Assembly: GCF_900141785.1 (NCBI RefSeq)
Contig: NZ_FQYP01000008.1
Span: 1-64,000 of the forward strand
From: Aquimarina spongiae
GTDB lineage: Bacteria; Bacteroidota; Bacteroidia; Flavobacteriales; Flavobacteriaceae
DNA length: 64,000 nt
Direction of reading: 5' to 3'
The translations under genes were made by a program, and so were the position numbers. Within the stretch, counting starts at the first letter, position 1. Every line of letters starts with the position of its first letter. The notes under the pieces were generated by a model. That model ran no database searches. It was not told where the DNA came from and saw only the letters and a program-made list of their open reading frames with translations. Shown here piece by piece: positions 34,700 through 44,133 of this stretch.

Positions 34700-37600
34700 A
34701 TGAAATTCACACAACCAAAAATCATCTCGACACTCTTCTTTGTATTTGCTTTTTCTGTGCTATACAGTCAAGAAAGCGAAATAGAGAATTCGATATACAT
34801 TACTGCAAATACCAGTAATGATATTGACCTAGATGTACTACAACAGATCGTCAAAGCATCAGATCAACAAAAAAACAACACCTTATTATTGGTTGGTAAT
34901 ATTGCTGACCCAGCCAGTATTAAAGAAAATTCCACAAAAACTACGATAGGAAAACAATTGGATGTTATCGAAGATTTTAATGGGCAGATTATACTCACTC
35001 CCGGATACAACGAATGGAAAGTATCGGGCTATAAAAACGTCAAAAGAATCGAAAAATTTGTTCAGGATAACAGTGCCGCCAAGTACTATCCCGACGATGG
35101 ATGCCCTATCAAGAAAAAAGACCTCTCCGAAAACGTAGTCTTAATCGCTGTAGATTCTCAATGGTATCTCGAAAACTGGGATAAAAATATCTACATCAAT
35201 GACAATTGTGAGATTCAAAATCGAACACAGTTCTATGATGAGTTTGAAAGTGTGCTGAAAAAGAATCAAGATAAAATTAAGATCGTTGCTATTCATCATC
35301 CGGTTTTTTCAAACTCTACTTCGGGTTTAATTGCTAGAACTGGAGGTATGTCTACTCAGGATTTTCAGAACAAACAATATACAGACTTACGAAATAAATT
35401 ACTTACTCTAGCACGCCAACGAGAAAATGTCATCTTTGCTTCTGGGAAAGATCAAAACCTGCAATACATCAATAAATATAGCATTCCCCAAATCATTAGT
35501 GGTGCCGTGGGAAATACAAAAGGTGTGCGATCGGTGATGAAAGGTGATTTTGGTGCTTCGCAAATGGGATATGCCAAATTAGATGTGTTTAAAAGTGGAA
35601 AGGTCACCGTTTCTTTTTTCTCCAGTACCGATGCTCCTATATTTTCTACGACCATCTTTTCTGGAGATGTTTCAGAACTTTCCTATAATTTCAAATCAAA
35701 AAACAGTTTTGAAAAAACCACAACATCTTCTGTATACACCAAAGAAGAAACCACAAAAGGAAAATTATATCGTGGACTTTGGGGAGACCATTATCGAAAA
35801 TATTACAGCACCCAAGTGGAAGCTCCCATAGTATTCTTAGACACCTTATTTGGTGGACTACAACCAATACGCCGTGGAGGAGGACATCAATCTAAATCCC
35901 TTCGATTAGAAGACAAAGATGGAAGACAGTTTGTAATGCGAGCCTTAAGAAAAAGTGCTACTAAATTCTTACAAGCGACAGCATTTCAGGATAAATACGT
36001 TGAAGAAGATTTACAAGATAGTTTTGCAGATCGATTTTTACTGGATTTCTATACCTCTGCCCATCCCTACACTCCGTTCGCAGTGGGTACACTTGCCGAT
36101 GCTGCGGATGTATACCATACCAATCCTAAACTTTTTTATGTGCCTAAACAAGAAGCGTTAGGAGTATACAACGATGAATATGGAGATGAACTCTACATGA
36201 TCGAAGAACGTGTTGCCTCGAATCAAAACGAGTTAGAAAGTTTTGGGAAACCCAAAGATATCCTAAGTACAAATGATGTGTTGATGGAGATTCGAAAAAC
36301 CGGAAAATCTATTGTCGACGAACCTTCTTACATACGTGCCCGATTATTTGATATGCTTATCGGAGATTGGGATAGGCACGAAGATCAATGGCGTTGGGCG
36401 CGATTCGAAAATCCGGATGGAACCGAAGTATGTAAACCGATCCCTAGGGATAGAGACCAGGCATTTTCTGTATTTGATGGTAGTGTACTCTCATTTTTGA
36501 GATTTGCAGTACCCTTTATACGAATGATGCAGTCTTTTGATGAAGAGTTACCCAATACCAAGTGGTTCAACTTTGAGCCTTACCCACTCGACCTTACCTT
36601 TATCAATAAATCCAATTGGGAAGATTGGCAACTGCAAATTCAATATATCCAGAACAACCTAACCGACGAGGTGATAGAAAAAGCTTTTAACGAGATTCCT
36701 GATGAAGTGAAAGGAGAAACTATTGAATCCCTTAAAACCAAACTAAAAGGAAGAAGAGCTAATCTTGAAAATATTGCCAGAGCTTATTATTTGTACATCA
36801 ACAAATTTGAAGTAGTGGTCGGGACTCAAAAAAATGATGATTTTGTCATCGAAAGACTTCCCAATGGACAGACTTCTGTGAACATTCAACGTAAAGATCT
36901 TGAGATTTTCAATCGTACCTTCTCCAAAGAAGAAACCAAAGAAATTTGGTTATACGGCCTAAATGGTAATGATTCTTTTAAGGTTCAGGGACAAGGTGAT
37001 CATCCAATCATGGTTCGGATTATGGGTGGAAGAAAAAATGACACTTACGATTTTAGGAATAGAAGAAAGGTGAAACTTTATGACTACAAATCAAAAGATA
37101 ATACCATCGTACACAAAAATTCAAGAAAGTGGCTGGTCGATTCTTATGAGATCAATAATTATGACTACAAAAAACGCCGCTATCACGTGAATCAGGTATT
37201 ACCTTTGTTAGCCTTTAATCCCGACGACGGATTACGAATTGGGGTTCAAAATACCTTTACACAATATGGTCTGCAAAGAAACCCTTTTACTCATAAGCAA
37301 TCTATTGGTGCATCGTACTATACAGGCTCGTCAGGGTTTGATGTATCGTACAATGGGGAGTTTTCTAATATTTTTTACAATTGGAATTTTGGTGTAGAAG
37401 CCAAGTACAACAGTCCTACTTTTGCGATTAACTTTTTTGGATTTGGTAATGACACCGAATACGACAGAGACGAAGTAGATCTGGACTTCAACCGAACTCG
37501 AATTGAGAAATTGAGTGCTGCGATTTCTCTGATATGGAGAGGTCGAGATGGAGGTAACTTTTACTTCAAACCGCTATTCGAATCTTTTGAGGTTGAAAAC

Positions 37601-38230
37601 ACCGATGGACGATTCATCAATATCGTACCCGCCACCAACGATGTTTTTGAAAGACAAAACTATCTGGGAGCTGAAGCACATTATCATTTTGCCAACAAAA
37701 ACGACCTTGCTTTTCCTACATACGCACTTAATACAGGTATCACAGCAGGATATAAAACCAATATTGATGGCGGAGATAATGAAAATAGTTTTGCCTATGT
37801 AAGACCTTATTTTTCTATAGATCATAGTCTTTCTAAAAGAGGCAACTTTGTGCTGGCTACAAAAGTTCAAGCCGAAGCTATACTTGGTGACGATTTTGAG
37901 TTCTATCACGGGACTAAAATTGGAGGAAACAACGGACTACGTGGTTTCAGGAACGAACGCTTTAACGGTAAATATTCCTTATACCAAAATATTGACTTAC
38001 GCTGGCAACTAGGAAAATTCAAGACAAGTTTTATCCCTTTAAAATACGGAGTAACCGGTGGGTTTGATCATGGTCGGGTTTGGGTTGAAGACGACGATTC
38101 AGATACCTGGCATACTTCAGTAGGAGGAACTTTTTGGATTAGTGGTTTAGACACTTTTTCGGCAAATGCAGGTTTATATGGCACCGAAGACGGAGCACGA
38201 TTTGTGTTTACTGTTGGATTCGCTTTTTAG
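34700..38230 (+). CDS. Three-module outer-membrane protein: degenerate calcineurin-like, kinase-like, beta-barrel
   Basis: A 1176-aa exported protein (signal ISTLFFVFAFSVLYSQ). Residues about 25-330 follow the calcineurin-like phosphoesterase layout, but the metal motifs are altered: LLLVGNIADP where GDxxD is expected, ILTPGYNEWK in place of GNHD, and FASGKDQNL in place of GHxH; only IHHPVFS is kept. Residues about 370-680 look kinase-like: VMRALRK (412-418), IGDWDRHEDQW (from 554) and RDRDQAF (583-589). From about 830 to the end the strands resemble an Omp85/surface-antigen barrel, ending FVFTVGFAF. The ATG at 34700 begins the signal peptide; 28 bases separate it from the Crp/Fnr gene. Confidence 0.72.
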   Translation: MKFTQPKIISTLFFVFAFSVLYSQESEIENSIYITANTSNDIDLDVLQQIVKASDQQKNNTLLLVGNIADPASIKENSTKTTIGKQLDVIEDFNGQIILTPGYNEWKVSGYKNVKRIEKFVQDNSAAKYYPDDGCPIKKKDLSENVVLIAVDSQWYLENWDKNIYINDNCEIQNRTQFYDEFESVLKKNQDKIKIVAIHHPVFSNSTSGLIARTGGMSTQDFQNKQYTDLRNKLLTLARQRENVIFASGKDQNLQYINKYSIPQIISGAVGNTKGVRSVMKGDFGASQMGYAKLDVFKSGKVTVSFFSSTDAPIFSTTIFSGDVSELSYNFKSKNSFEKTTTSSVYTKEETTKGKLYRGLWGDHYRKYYSTQVEAPIVFLDTLFGGLQPIRRGGGHQSKSLRLEDKDGRQFVMRALRKSATKFLQATAFQDKYVEEDLQDSFADRFLLDFYTSAHPYTPFAVGTLADAADVYHTNPKLFYVPKQEALGVYNDEYGDELYMIEERVASNQNELESFGKPKDILSTNDVLMEIRKTGKSIVDEPSYIRARLFDMLIGDWDRHEDQWRWARFENPDGTEVCKPIPRDRDQAFSVFDGSVLSFLRFAVPFIRMMQSFDEELPNTKWFNFEPYPLDLTFINKSNWEDWQLQIQYIQNNLTDEVIEKAFNEIPDEVKGETIESLKTKLKGRRANLENIARAYYLYINKFEVVVGTQKNDDFVIERLPNGQTSVNIQRKDLEIFNRTFSKEETKEIWLYGLNGNDSFKVQGQGDHPIMVRIMGGRKNDTYDFRNRRKVKLYDYKSKDNTIVHKNSRKWLVDSYEINNYDYKKRRYHVNQVLPLLAFNPDDGLRIGVQNTFTQYGLQRNPFTHKQSIGASYYTGSSGFDVSYNGEFSNIFYNWNFGVEAKYNSPTFAINFFGFGNDTEYDRDEVDLDFNRTRIEKLSAAISLIWRGRDGGNFYFKPLFESFEVENTDGRFINIVPATNDVFERQNYLGAEAHYHFANKNDLAFPTYALNTGITAGYKTNIDGGDNENSFAYVRPYFSIDHSLSKRGNFVLATKVQAEAILGDDFEFYHGTKIGGNNGLRGFRNERFNGKYSLYQNIDLRWQLGKFKTSFIPLKYGVTGGFDHGRVWVEDDDSDTWHTSVGGTFWISGLDTFSANAGLYGTEDGARFVFTVGFAF

Positions 38231-38265
38231 AACAAAAAATAAACTTTTAACATACGCTCACACTT

Positions 38266-39876
38266 ATGAAAAAACCGGTTGTAATTGCACAGGTTAGCAA
38301 GTTGGAAACCAAAACACCAACACATGCCATCGTAAATGGCTTGGATTTAGTTATTGTTAAATACGAAGATGATATTTCTGTTCTCTATGGCCGATGCCTG
38401 CACAGAGGTGCTTTGATGGCTGATGGTCATATCGATGGGCACAACCTGATTTGTGGTGTGCACGATTGGGACTATCGCTATGATACAGGAGTTTCAGAAT
38501 ATAATAACAAGGAAGTATTACATAAGTTTACAGCACAAATAAAAGGAGATGATTTATTGGTAGATGAGGAAGAAATCAACCAATACTTGGTGGAACACCC
38601 ACAACCTTTCAATAGAGAAGAATATTTGGGGGCTTATGCTGATACTCATCCAGAAGATACAGAGCCGTATACCAATTACATTAAACATCTGGCTCAATAT
38701 GGTCTAAAAAAAGTAGGCCATCACGGGTTTTCAGAAGCAATGGGAGTGGATCGAAACACCCTTCCCAAATGGGAAAATATACAATTTCTACCTGCTCAAT
38801 TGGCAAAGAAACCTTTATTAGATCACGAAGAAGTTGCCACCAAAGTAGTGATCGGACCAAGGGCAAAAAAACCGTTAACCCTCAATATTCCTTTGTTTGT
38901 GAGTGATATGAGTTTCGGAGCTTTATCGAGAGAGGCAAAGATTGCGCTATCCGCTGGTGCAGAAATGGCTGGAACTGGAATCTGTTCTGGAGAAGGCGGA
39001 ATGTTACCCGATGAGCAAGCCGAAAACTCAAGATATTTTATGGAATATGCTTCTGCCGGATTTGGTTTCTCCTGGGATCGCGTTCCCAAAGTGCAAGCAT
39101 TTCATTTTAAAGGTGGACAAGGTGCCAAAACAGGTACCGGAGGGCATCTCCCTGGAGAAAAAGTAAAGGGAGAAATCGCAAAAGTTCGTGAGTTAAAAGA
39201 AGGTGAAGCAGCAATATCTCCTGCCACCTTTACAAACCTGGTTACTGTAAAAGATTTTAGAGATTGGGGAGATAAGGTCCGTGAAGTATCTGGTGGAATT
39301 CCAGTAGGATTCAAGTTGGCCGCAAGTCACATCGAAAAAGATATTGCCTTTGCACTTGAAGCCGATGCAGATTACATTATTTTGGATGGACGTGGAGGTG
39401 GAACCGGAGCCGCACCTACGGTTTTGCGAAATAACATCAACGTTCCTACAATTCCTGCCCTGGCTCGAGCCAGAAAATTTTTGGATCAGCAAGGTGTAAA
39501 GGACGTTACCCTGGTCATTACTGGTGGACTTCGTATAGCAGAGGATTTTGCCAAAGCCATGATGCTTGGTGCCGACGCCATTGCTGTTTCTAATGCAGCC
39601 ATACAGGCAGTAGGTTGTGTAGGTATGAGAGCCTGTAATACTAATAATTGCCCAGTGGGAGTTGCCACTCAAAAAGAACATCTAAGAGCACGATTAAAAA
39701 TCCAATCCTCAGCCAGGCAATTGGCCAATTATTTTGAAGCCTCTACAGAATTGATGCAAGTCATTGCCAGATCTTGTGGTCACAATGATATCCGACAATT
39801 CAATTTTGATGATCTGACCACTTTTGATTATGACATGCATCGACTAACGGGCATTAACTATGCGGGTGTGCTATAA
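38266..39876 (+). CDS. Rieske domain fused to glutamate-synthase-type FMN/Fe-S domain
   Basis: A 536-aa cytoplasmic protein. Residues 1-100 are a Rieske [2Fe-2S] domain with ligands C44, H46, C63 and H66 (CLH...CGVH). From about 150 on it is the FMN-binding synthase domain of glutamate synthase: SDMSFGALSREAKIALSAGA, GGQGAKTGTGGHLPG, ILDGRGGGTGAAP and the iron-sulfur cysteines of CVGMRACNTNNCPVG. The glutaminase domain with its N-terminal Cys is absent, so it is not a complete glutamate synthase. I infer that the Rieske cluster exchanges electrons with the FMN/Fe-S site. The next gene overlaps its end by 17 bases. Confidence 0.85.
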   Translation: MKKPVVIAQVSKLETKTPTHAIVNGLDLVIVKYEDDISVLYGRCLHRGALMADGHIDGHNLICGVHDWDYRYDTGVSEYNNKEVLHKFTAQIKGDDLLVDEEEINQYLVEHPQPFNREEYLGAYADTHPEDTEPYTNYIKHLAQYGLKKVGHHGFSEAMGVDRNTLPKWENIQFLPAQLAKKPLLDHEEVATKVVIGPRAKKPLTLNIPLFVSDMSFGALSREAKIALSAGAEMAGTGICSGEGGMLPDEQAENSRYFMEYASAGFGFSWDRVPKVQAFHFKGGQGAKTGTGGHLPGEKVKGEIAKVRELKEGEAAISPATFTNLVTVKDFRDWGDKVREVSGGIPVGFKLAASHIEKDIAFALEADADYIILDGRGGGTGAAPTVLRNNINVPTIPALARARKFLDQQGVKDVTLVITGGLRIAEDFAKAMMLGADAIAVSNAAIQAVGCVGMRACNTNNCPVGVATQKEHLRARLKIQSSARQLANYFEASTELMQVIARSCGHNDIRQFNFDDLTTFDYDMHRLTGINYAGVL

Positions 39877-40384
39877 AATACTGTTAGTCGTTATTTTGAG
39901 CTTTCCCTCAACGCTGTTAGGTCAACAAGGATGGATGCTAGGTTTTGCCCCATCCCTAGAACTTGAAGAAAATTTGATAGGCTTTAATGCAAGAGGGTAC
40001 TACGGAATTAACGAGCATTTTTGTTTTGGTCCAGAAGTAACCCTATTCCCAAAGCAAGAAGTAGAAAATAATTATGAACTAAAAATAACCGAACTCAACT
40101 TCAATGCACATTACATCTTTGAAGTGTCTCATAAAATTGGAATGTATCCATTATCCGGTATTAATTATACCATTGAGCAAGAGCAAGATTCAAACACTTT
40201 GGAAGAGGAAAAAGAAGAGGCTTTTGGAATCAATTATGGGTTTGGAGTACACTATAATCTAGGAAAAACTTTTGCTTTTGCTGAGTTTAAAGGAGTTTCG
40301 GGAGCATTGAATGACGAATTTATTACGGTTGGAGTTGTTTTTGTTTTTCTAAAAAACGAAAAGCAAACATCGCATAAAGAATAG
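39860..40384 (+). CDS. Small outer-membrane beta-barrel protein
   Basis: A 174-aa protein with signal peptide (ILLVVILSFPSTLLGQQ) and amphipathic strands of an eight-stranded type barrel (MLGFAPSLELEENLIGFNAR, INYGFGVHYNLGKTFAFAEF). It ends in strand FITVGVVFVFL plus a short polar tail. The start ATG lies 17 bases inside the preceding gene, indicating translational coupling with the Rieske-synthase fusion. Function is unknown. Confidence 0.75.
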   Translation: MRVCYKILLVVILSFPSTLLGQQGWMLGFAPSLELEENLIGFNARGYYGINEHFCFGPEVTLFPKQEVENNYELKITELNFNAHYIFEVSHKIGMYPLSGINYTIEQEQDSNTLEEEKEEAFGINYGFGVHYNLGKTFAFAEFKGVSGALNDEFITVGVVFVFLKNEKQTSHKE

Positions 40385-40410
40385 GTAATAACACACAAAT
40401 AAACCTTAAC

Positions 40411-41154
40411 ATGACAAATCAATTGCACTTGGCAGCACAATATCTGGCTGCAGCAGGAATCAGTTTTTTAGAGAAAAAAGATGATGATAGCCATACAAAC
40501 CTTGGATTTTCAACAGAAAATGCCATTTTATCTACTCGTAAATTAGGAGATAAAGAGATCCGACTTTGTTTAAATTACAATCTTTTCACTTTAGAATGGA
40601 ACGGACCGGACATTGCTAATTCATTGAAATTAGATGGCACTTCGCATGCCGAAATAGTACAATGGATTCAACAAATGGCTCATCAATATGGGTTAGGAAT
40701 CTATAGCTATGATCTACATTATGATCTGCCCTACAAAATTCAAGAGGATTACACGTTTACACTTCAGGATAAACATCAACTGGAGACACTAAAAAAGCAC
40801 CGTATCCTGGCTAATACGGTCATTCAACAATTTCTAAACGATAACCATCTAAGTTCAGAAATACGTATATGGCCTCATCATTTCGATACTGGCGCATTTA
40901 CCCCTCTGGAGGATGAATCTGGGCTGGCTATTGGACTGGGAATGGCAATCCCCGATACCATGATCGACGACTATTATTTCTACATCAGTGCCTATCAAGG
41001 ACATGATGGTATCGACACATCCAATTTTTCTTCTCTTACCGCGGGTGAATGGAAAAATGAAGGCTTTAAAGGAGCTGTATTGGCAATTAGTGATATCGAT
41101 CATACAACCGGAGTACGTTTTTTTAACGAAGCATTTCAAGCTTATAAAAACTAA
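40411..41154 (+). CDS. Conserved protein with WPHHFDTG motif, unknown function
   Basis: A 247-aa soluble protein with two halves: an N-terminal helical part (LHLAAQYLAAAGISFLEKKD) and a C-terminal part with the striking string EIRIWPHHFDTGAFTPL, GLAIGLGMAIPDTMIDDYYF and YISAYQGHDG. The two adjacent His and the Asp look like metal or substrate ligands, and the pattern recalls DUF5996-type proteins, though I am not sure. Lies within the Rieske gene cluster, five bases before the DUF2721 gene. Confidence 0.6.
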   Translation: MTNQLHLAAQYLAAAGISFLEKKDDDSHTNLGFSTENAILSTRKLGDKEIRLCLNYNLFTLEWNGPDIANSLKLDGTSHAEIVQWIQQMAHQYGLGIYSYDLHYDLPYKIQEDYTFTLQDKHQLETLKKHRILANTVIQQFLNDNHLSSEIRIWPHHFDTGAFTPLEDESGLAIGLGMAIPDTMIDDYYFYISAYQGHDGIDTSNFSSLTAGEWKNEGFKGAVLAISDIDHTTGVRFFNEAFQAYKN

Positions 41155-41159
41155 ACTCT

Positions 41160-41549
41160 ATGGAAAACTGGTATATTCCTGCAACGATCATTCCCGGGAT
41201 TGGATTATTGATCCTTTCTACCTCCAACCTCCTCATAAATCTAAGTACAGAGATTAAAGGACTAATAGAACAGGATGGAATGAATCAAAATCTAATTGAA
41301 CAAAAATTAAAGCAGTTAAAATTTCTGAACAGTGCGATGGTATTTCTATATATCGGAGTAGCTAGTTTAGTTATTTCAGCTTTAGTTTCAGGTCTATACA
41401 AAAGCGCTGACAGCAATTTTGAATTTTCAATTTATATCTCTATAGCAGGAATTGTTAGCGTACTTCTCGGGTTAATCATACTGATTATTTACTCATTTAG
41501 AGCAGTACGGATACGACAACAGCAATTTCATCAAAAAACAAATAACTAA
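41160..41549 (+). CDS. DUF2721 membrane protein
   Basis: A 129-aa membrane protein with three helices: YIPATIIPGIGLLILSTSNL at the N-terminus (typical of DUF2721), then LNSAMVFLYIGVASLVISAL and SIYISIAGIVSVLLGLIILI. Function of the family is unknown. It is closely packed between the WPHHFDTG gene and the Rieske-TPP gene. Confidence 0.8.
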   Translation: MENWYIPATIIPGIGLLILSTSNLLINLSTEIKGLIEQDGMNQNLIEQKLKQLKFLNSAMVFLYIGVASLVISALVSGLYKSADSNFEFSIYISIAGIVSVLLGLIILIIYSFRAVRIRQQQFHQKTNN

Positions 41550-41561
41550 ACACACAAATTC

Positions 41562-43517
41562 ATGGCATCAAACAAAAAAACAGTATGGTACAAAGTACTG
41601 GACAACAAAGATCGACTCCCAGAAGGCAGAGTACAAACCGTTACTGCGGGGCATCAAGGTATTTGTCTTACGCATTTTGAAGGAAAGTTCTCTGCACTAG
41701 ACAATAGTTGTCCGCACCAGGGAGGACCGCTTGGAGAAGGTTCTATAGAGAATGGAATGTTACGATGCCCATGGCATGGTTGGGATTTTCATCCTTGTAC
41801 GGGATTATCCCCAGGTGGATTTGATGACGGTGTAACGACCTTTGATGTTAAGGAAGAAGAAAATGCAATATACGTAGGTATCCCTGAAGAAGGTGAGCAT
41901 CAAGAAACTATCTCTGACGTTATGATCCAAACTATGGTCAATTGGGGCATAGATACGGTATTCGGTATGGTGGGGCATAGTAATTTGGGAGTTGCAGATG
42001 CTATGAGAAGACAAGAACAAAAAGGAAAATTACGTTTCTTCGGAATTCGTCACGAAGGAGCAGCTGCCTTTGCTGCTTCAGGATATGCAAAACTAACAGG
42101 AAAACCCGCCGCTTGTTTTGGAATTGCAGGACCAGGAGCCACCAATATGTTTACAGGGATGTGGGATGCCAAAGTTGATCGTGTACCATTATTAGCGCTT
42201 TCGGGACAAGTACATACGCAGGTTGTGGGTACAGGTGCATTTCAGGAAGTGGATTTGACCAAAGCTTTTAACAGCGTTGCCGAGTTTAATCATGCAGTAC
42301 ACCTCAACTCTAATCATAGTGAATTAATGTCTTTGGCATTAAAGCATGCTTTGATCAAAAGAGACGTTTCTCACCTCACTTTCCCTGATGAAGTTGCCTT
42401 TACCGCTAAGCCAGAAAAAGAAAAAGCGCAAACACCAGAGAATCGTATTACCCCCTTTAATATTTCTCCACCCAAAGAAATGCTTACCAAAGCCATTGAC
42501 ATGATCAAATCTGCAAAAAGACCAGCAATAATTGTAGGGCATGGAGCACGTTTTGAAATGGAGAGCATCATCGAATACGCAGGTACGCTTAACTGCCCAG
42601 TGATTACCACTTTCAAAGGAAAAGGTTTGATCCCAGATGATCACGAATTGGGGTGCGGTGTATTAGGACGCAGTGGAACACCTATCGCCTCATGGTTTAT
42701 GAATGAAAGCGATCTTTTGATTGTTTTTGGTGCCTCGTTCTCTAATCACACGGGGATCACTCCCAAAAAACCAATCATCCAGGTAGATTTTGATCCTATG
42801 GCGCTGAGCAAATTTCATAAAGTTGACTGTGCGTTGTGGGGTGAAATTTCTGAAACTTTAACCGTAATACGAAAAGAAACTGAAGGAACTACGCAGAGTA
42901 TTGATCATCGCAAAGAAATTGCTTCCCGTTGGCAAATATGGCGAGATGAGAAACAAAGTAGGCTTCAGGACTCTAGTACTGCCGGCATTAGTTCTATTGC
43001 TGTATTTGATGCCATGAACAAGGTAACTCCAGATAATGCGGTTATTGCGGTGGATGTAGGTAACAACACCTATTCTTTTGGTCGATATTTTGAGCCAAAA
43101 CAACAATCCATTCTTATGTCTGGGTATTTAGGGTCAATTGGGTTTTCATTACCAGCAGCTATGGGAGCTTGGGCAGCACAAGGTGATCAAAGACCGATCT
43201 GGTCGGTATCTGGTGATGGAGGTCTAGGGCAATACCTGGCAGAAATTTCTACTTTGGTAAAATATCAAATGAATATTAAGCATATCGTGCTTAACAATTC
43301 TGAACTGGGTAAAATTTCCAAAGAACAACGGGCCGCAGAACTCGACGTATGGCAAACCTCTCTACACAATCCAAGTTTTGCTGATTTTGCCAATAACTGT
43401 GGTGCTTTGGGTATCAAAGTAGAAAAATTAGAAGACTTGATTCCTGCAATGGAAAAATTAAGAGATCACCAAGGTCCTGCACTTCTGGAAATAATTACAG
43501 ACGTAAACCTTATCTAA
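41562..43517 (+). CDS. Rieske domain fused to a thiamine-diphosphate-dependent 2-oxoacid enzyme
   Basis: A 651-aa protein. Residues 1-105 form a Rieske [2Fe-2S] domain with C50, H52, C69 and H72 (CPHQGGPLGEG...CPWHGWDF). Residues about 110-651 are a complete TPP enzyme of the pyruvate oxidase/acetolactate synthase class: N-terminal domain with the catalytic Glu in RHEGAAAFAASGYA, central domain (RPAIIVGHGARFE), and the TPP-Mg site GDGGLGQ...NN in the C-terminal domain. The substrate is probably a 2-oxoacid. The Rieske fusion suggests that electrons of decarboxylation leave through the cluster; this is inference. Confidence 0.85.
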   Translation: MASNKKTVWYKVLDNKDRLPEGRVQTVTAGHQGICLTHFEGKFSALDNSCPHQGGPLGEGSIENGMLRCPWHGWDFHPCTGLSPGGFDDGVTTFDVKEEENAIYVGIPEEGEHQETISDVMIQTMVNWGIDTVFGMVGHSNLGVADAMRRQEQKGKLRFFGIRHEGAAAFAASGYAKLTGKPAACFGIAGPGATNMFTGMWDAKVDRVPLLALSGQVHTQVVGTGAFQEVDLTKAFNSVAEFNHAVHLNSNHSELMSLALKHALIKRDVSHLTFPDEVAFTAKPEKEKAQTPENRITPFNISPPKEMLTKAIDMIKSAKRPAIIVGHGARFEMESIIEYAGTLNCPVITTFKGKGLIPDDHELGCGVLGRSGTPIASWFMNESDLLIVFGASFSNHTGITPKKPIIQVDFDPMALSKFHKVDCALWGEISETLTVIRKETEGTTQSIDHRKEIASRWQIWRDEKQSRLQDSSTAGISSIAVFDAMNKVTPDNAVIAVDVGNNTYSFGRYFEPKQQSILMSGYLGSIGFSLPAAMGAWAAQGDQRPIWSVSGDGGLGQYLAEISTLVKYQMNIKHIVLNNSELGKISKEQRAAELDVWQTSLHNPSFADFANNCGALGIKVEKLEDLIPAMEKLRDHQGPALLEIITDVNLI

Positions 43518-43519
43518 CT

Positions 43520-43732
43520 ATGGAAACTTTGATAAAAATAATCCCTGTGCTCATACTCATATACTTTGGTATTGGAGTTTTATTTGGTATCTATTTCTTT
43601 GCTAAAGGAGCTGCCAAAATAGATTCGTTGATTTCGGAGAGCAAATGGACAGTACGGTTATTCTTGGTTCCTGGTGCTATTGGATTGTGGCCTATTTTAT
43701 TGATTAAAATCTTGAAAACTTCAAAATCTTAA
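43520..43732 (+). CDS. Two-helix small membrane protein
   Basis: A 70-aa protein with two hydrophobic helices (KIIPVLILIYFGIGVLFGIY; TVRLFLVPGAIGLWPILLI) around a polar loop. It starts two bases after the Rieske-TPP gene and ends two bases before the next gene. No named family recognised; a subunit role in a membrane redox complex is possible. Confidence 0.65.
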   Translation: METLIKIIPVLILIYFGIGVLFGIYFFAKGAAKIDSLISESKWTVRLFLVPGAIGLWPILLIKILKTSKS

Positions 43733-43734
43733 TT

Positions 43735-44133
43735 ATGACTTCTGGACAACGAAAAGCACATAAACTCATCTGGATGTTTCTGGTTATTGCAATTCCTGTA
43801 TTTGTGATTTTTGCTTTAAAAAGTATCAAAGAACCCTTTATTACGGATAGTGATCTTAGCAGCAGAGAAGAAATCACAGGGAAATTGATCCTGGATGATG
43901 CACAATTTCAAATCCAATTATTGGATAAAAGCAATATACAAATCATCTTAAAACGCCCTCTTAAAAGTGCTTCCTCTTCGGTATATGGAATTTCGTCGAA
44001 TAACGAAAGTGAGATTTTTTTGGGAGTTCTGGATAAAAAAGGCATTTATCAATTTCAGATCAACCCAAACTGTAAAAGCATTAAAATTCAAGATGACATT
44101 AAACATATCAACCTTTTTAACATCGAATTGTAA
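43735..44133 (+). CDS. Single-pass membrane protein of unknown function
   Basis: A 132-aa protein with a short cytoplasmic start, one membrane helix (LIWMFLVIAIPVFVIFAL) and a small beta-rich extracytoplasmic domain (GKLILDDAQFQIQLLDKSNI). No cysteines typical of cofactor binding precede the last residues. Its stop overlaps the next start by one base (TAATG), so it is coupled to the haem-Rieske gene. Confidence 0.65.
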   Translation: MTSGQRKAHKLIWMFLVIAIPVFVIFALKSIKEPFITDSDLSSREEITGKLILDDAQFQIQLLDKSNIQIILKRPLKSASSSVYGISSNNESEIFLGVLDKKGIYQFQINPNCKSIKIQDDIKHINLFNIEL

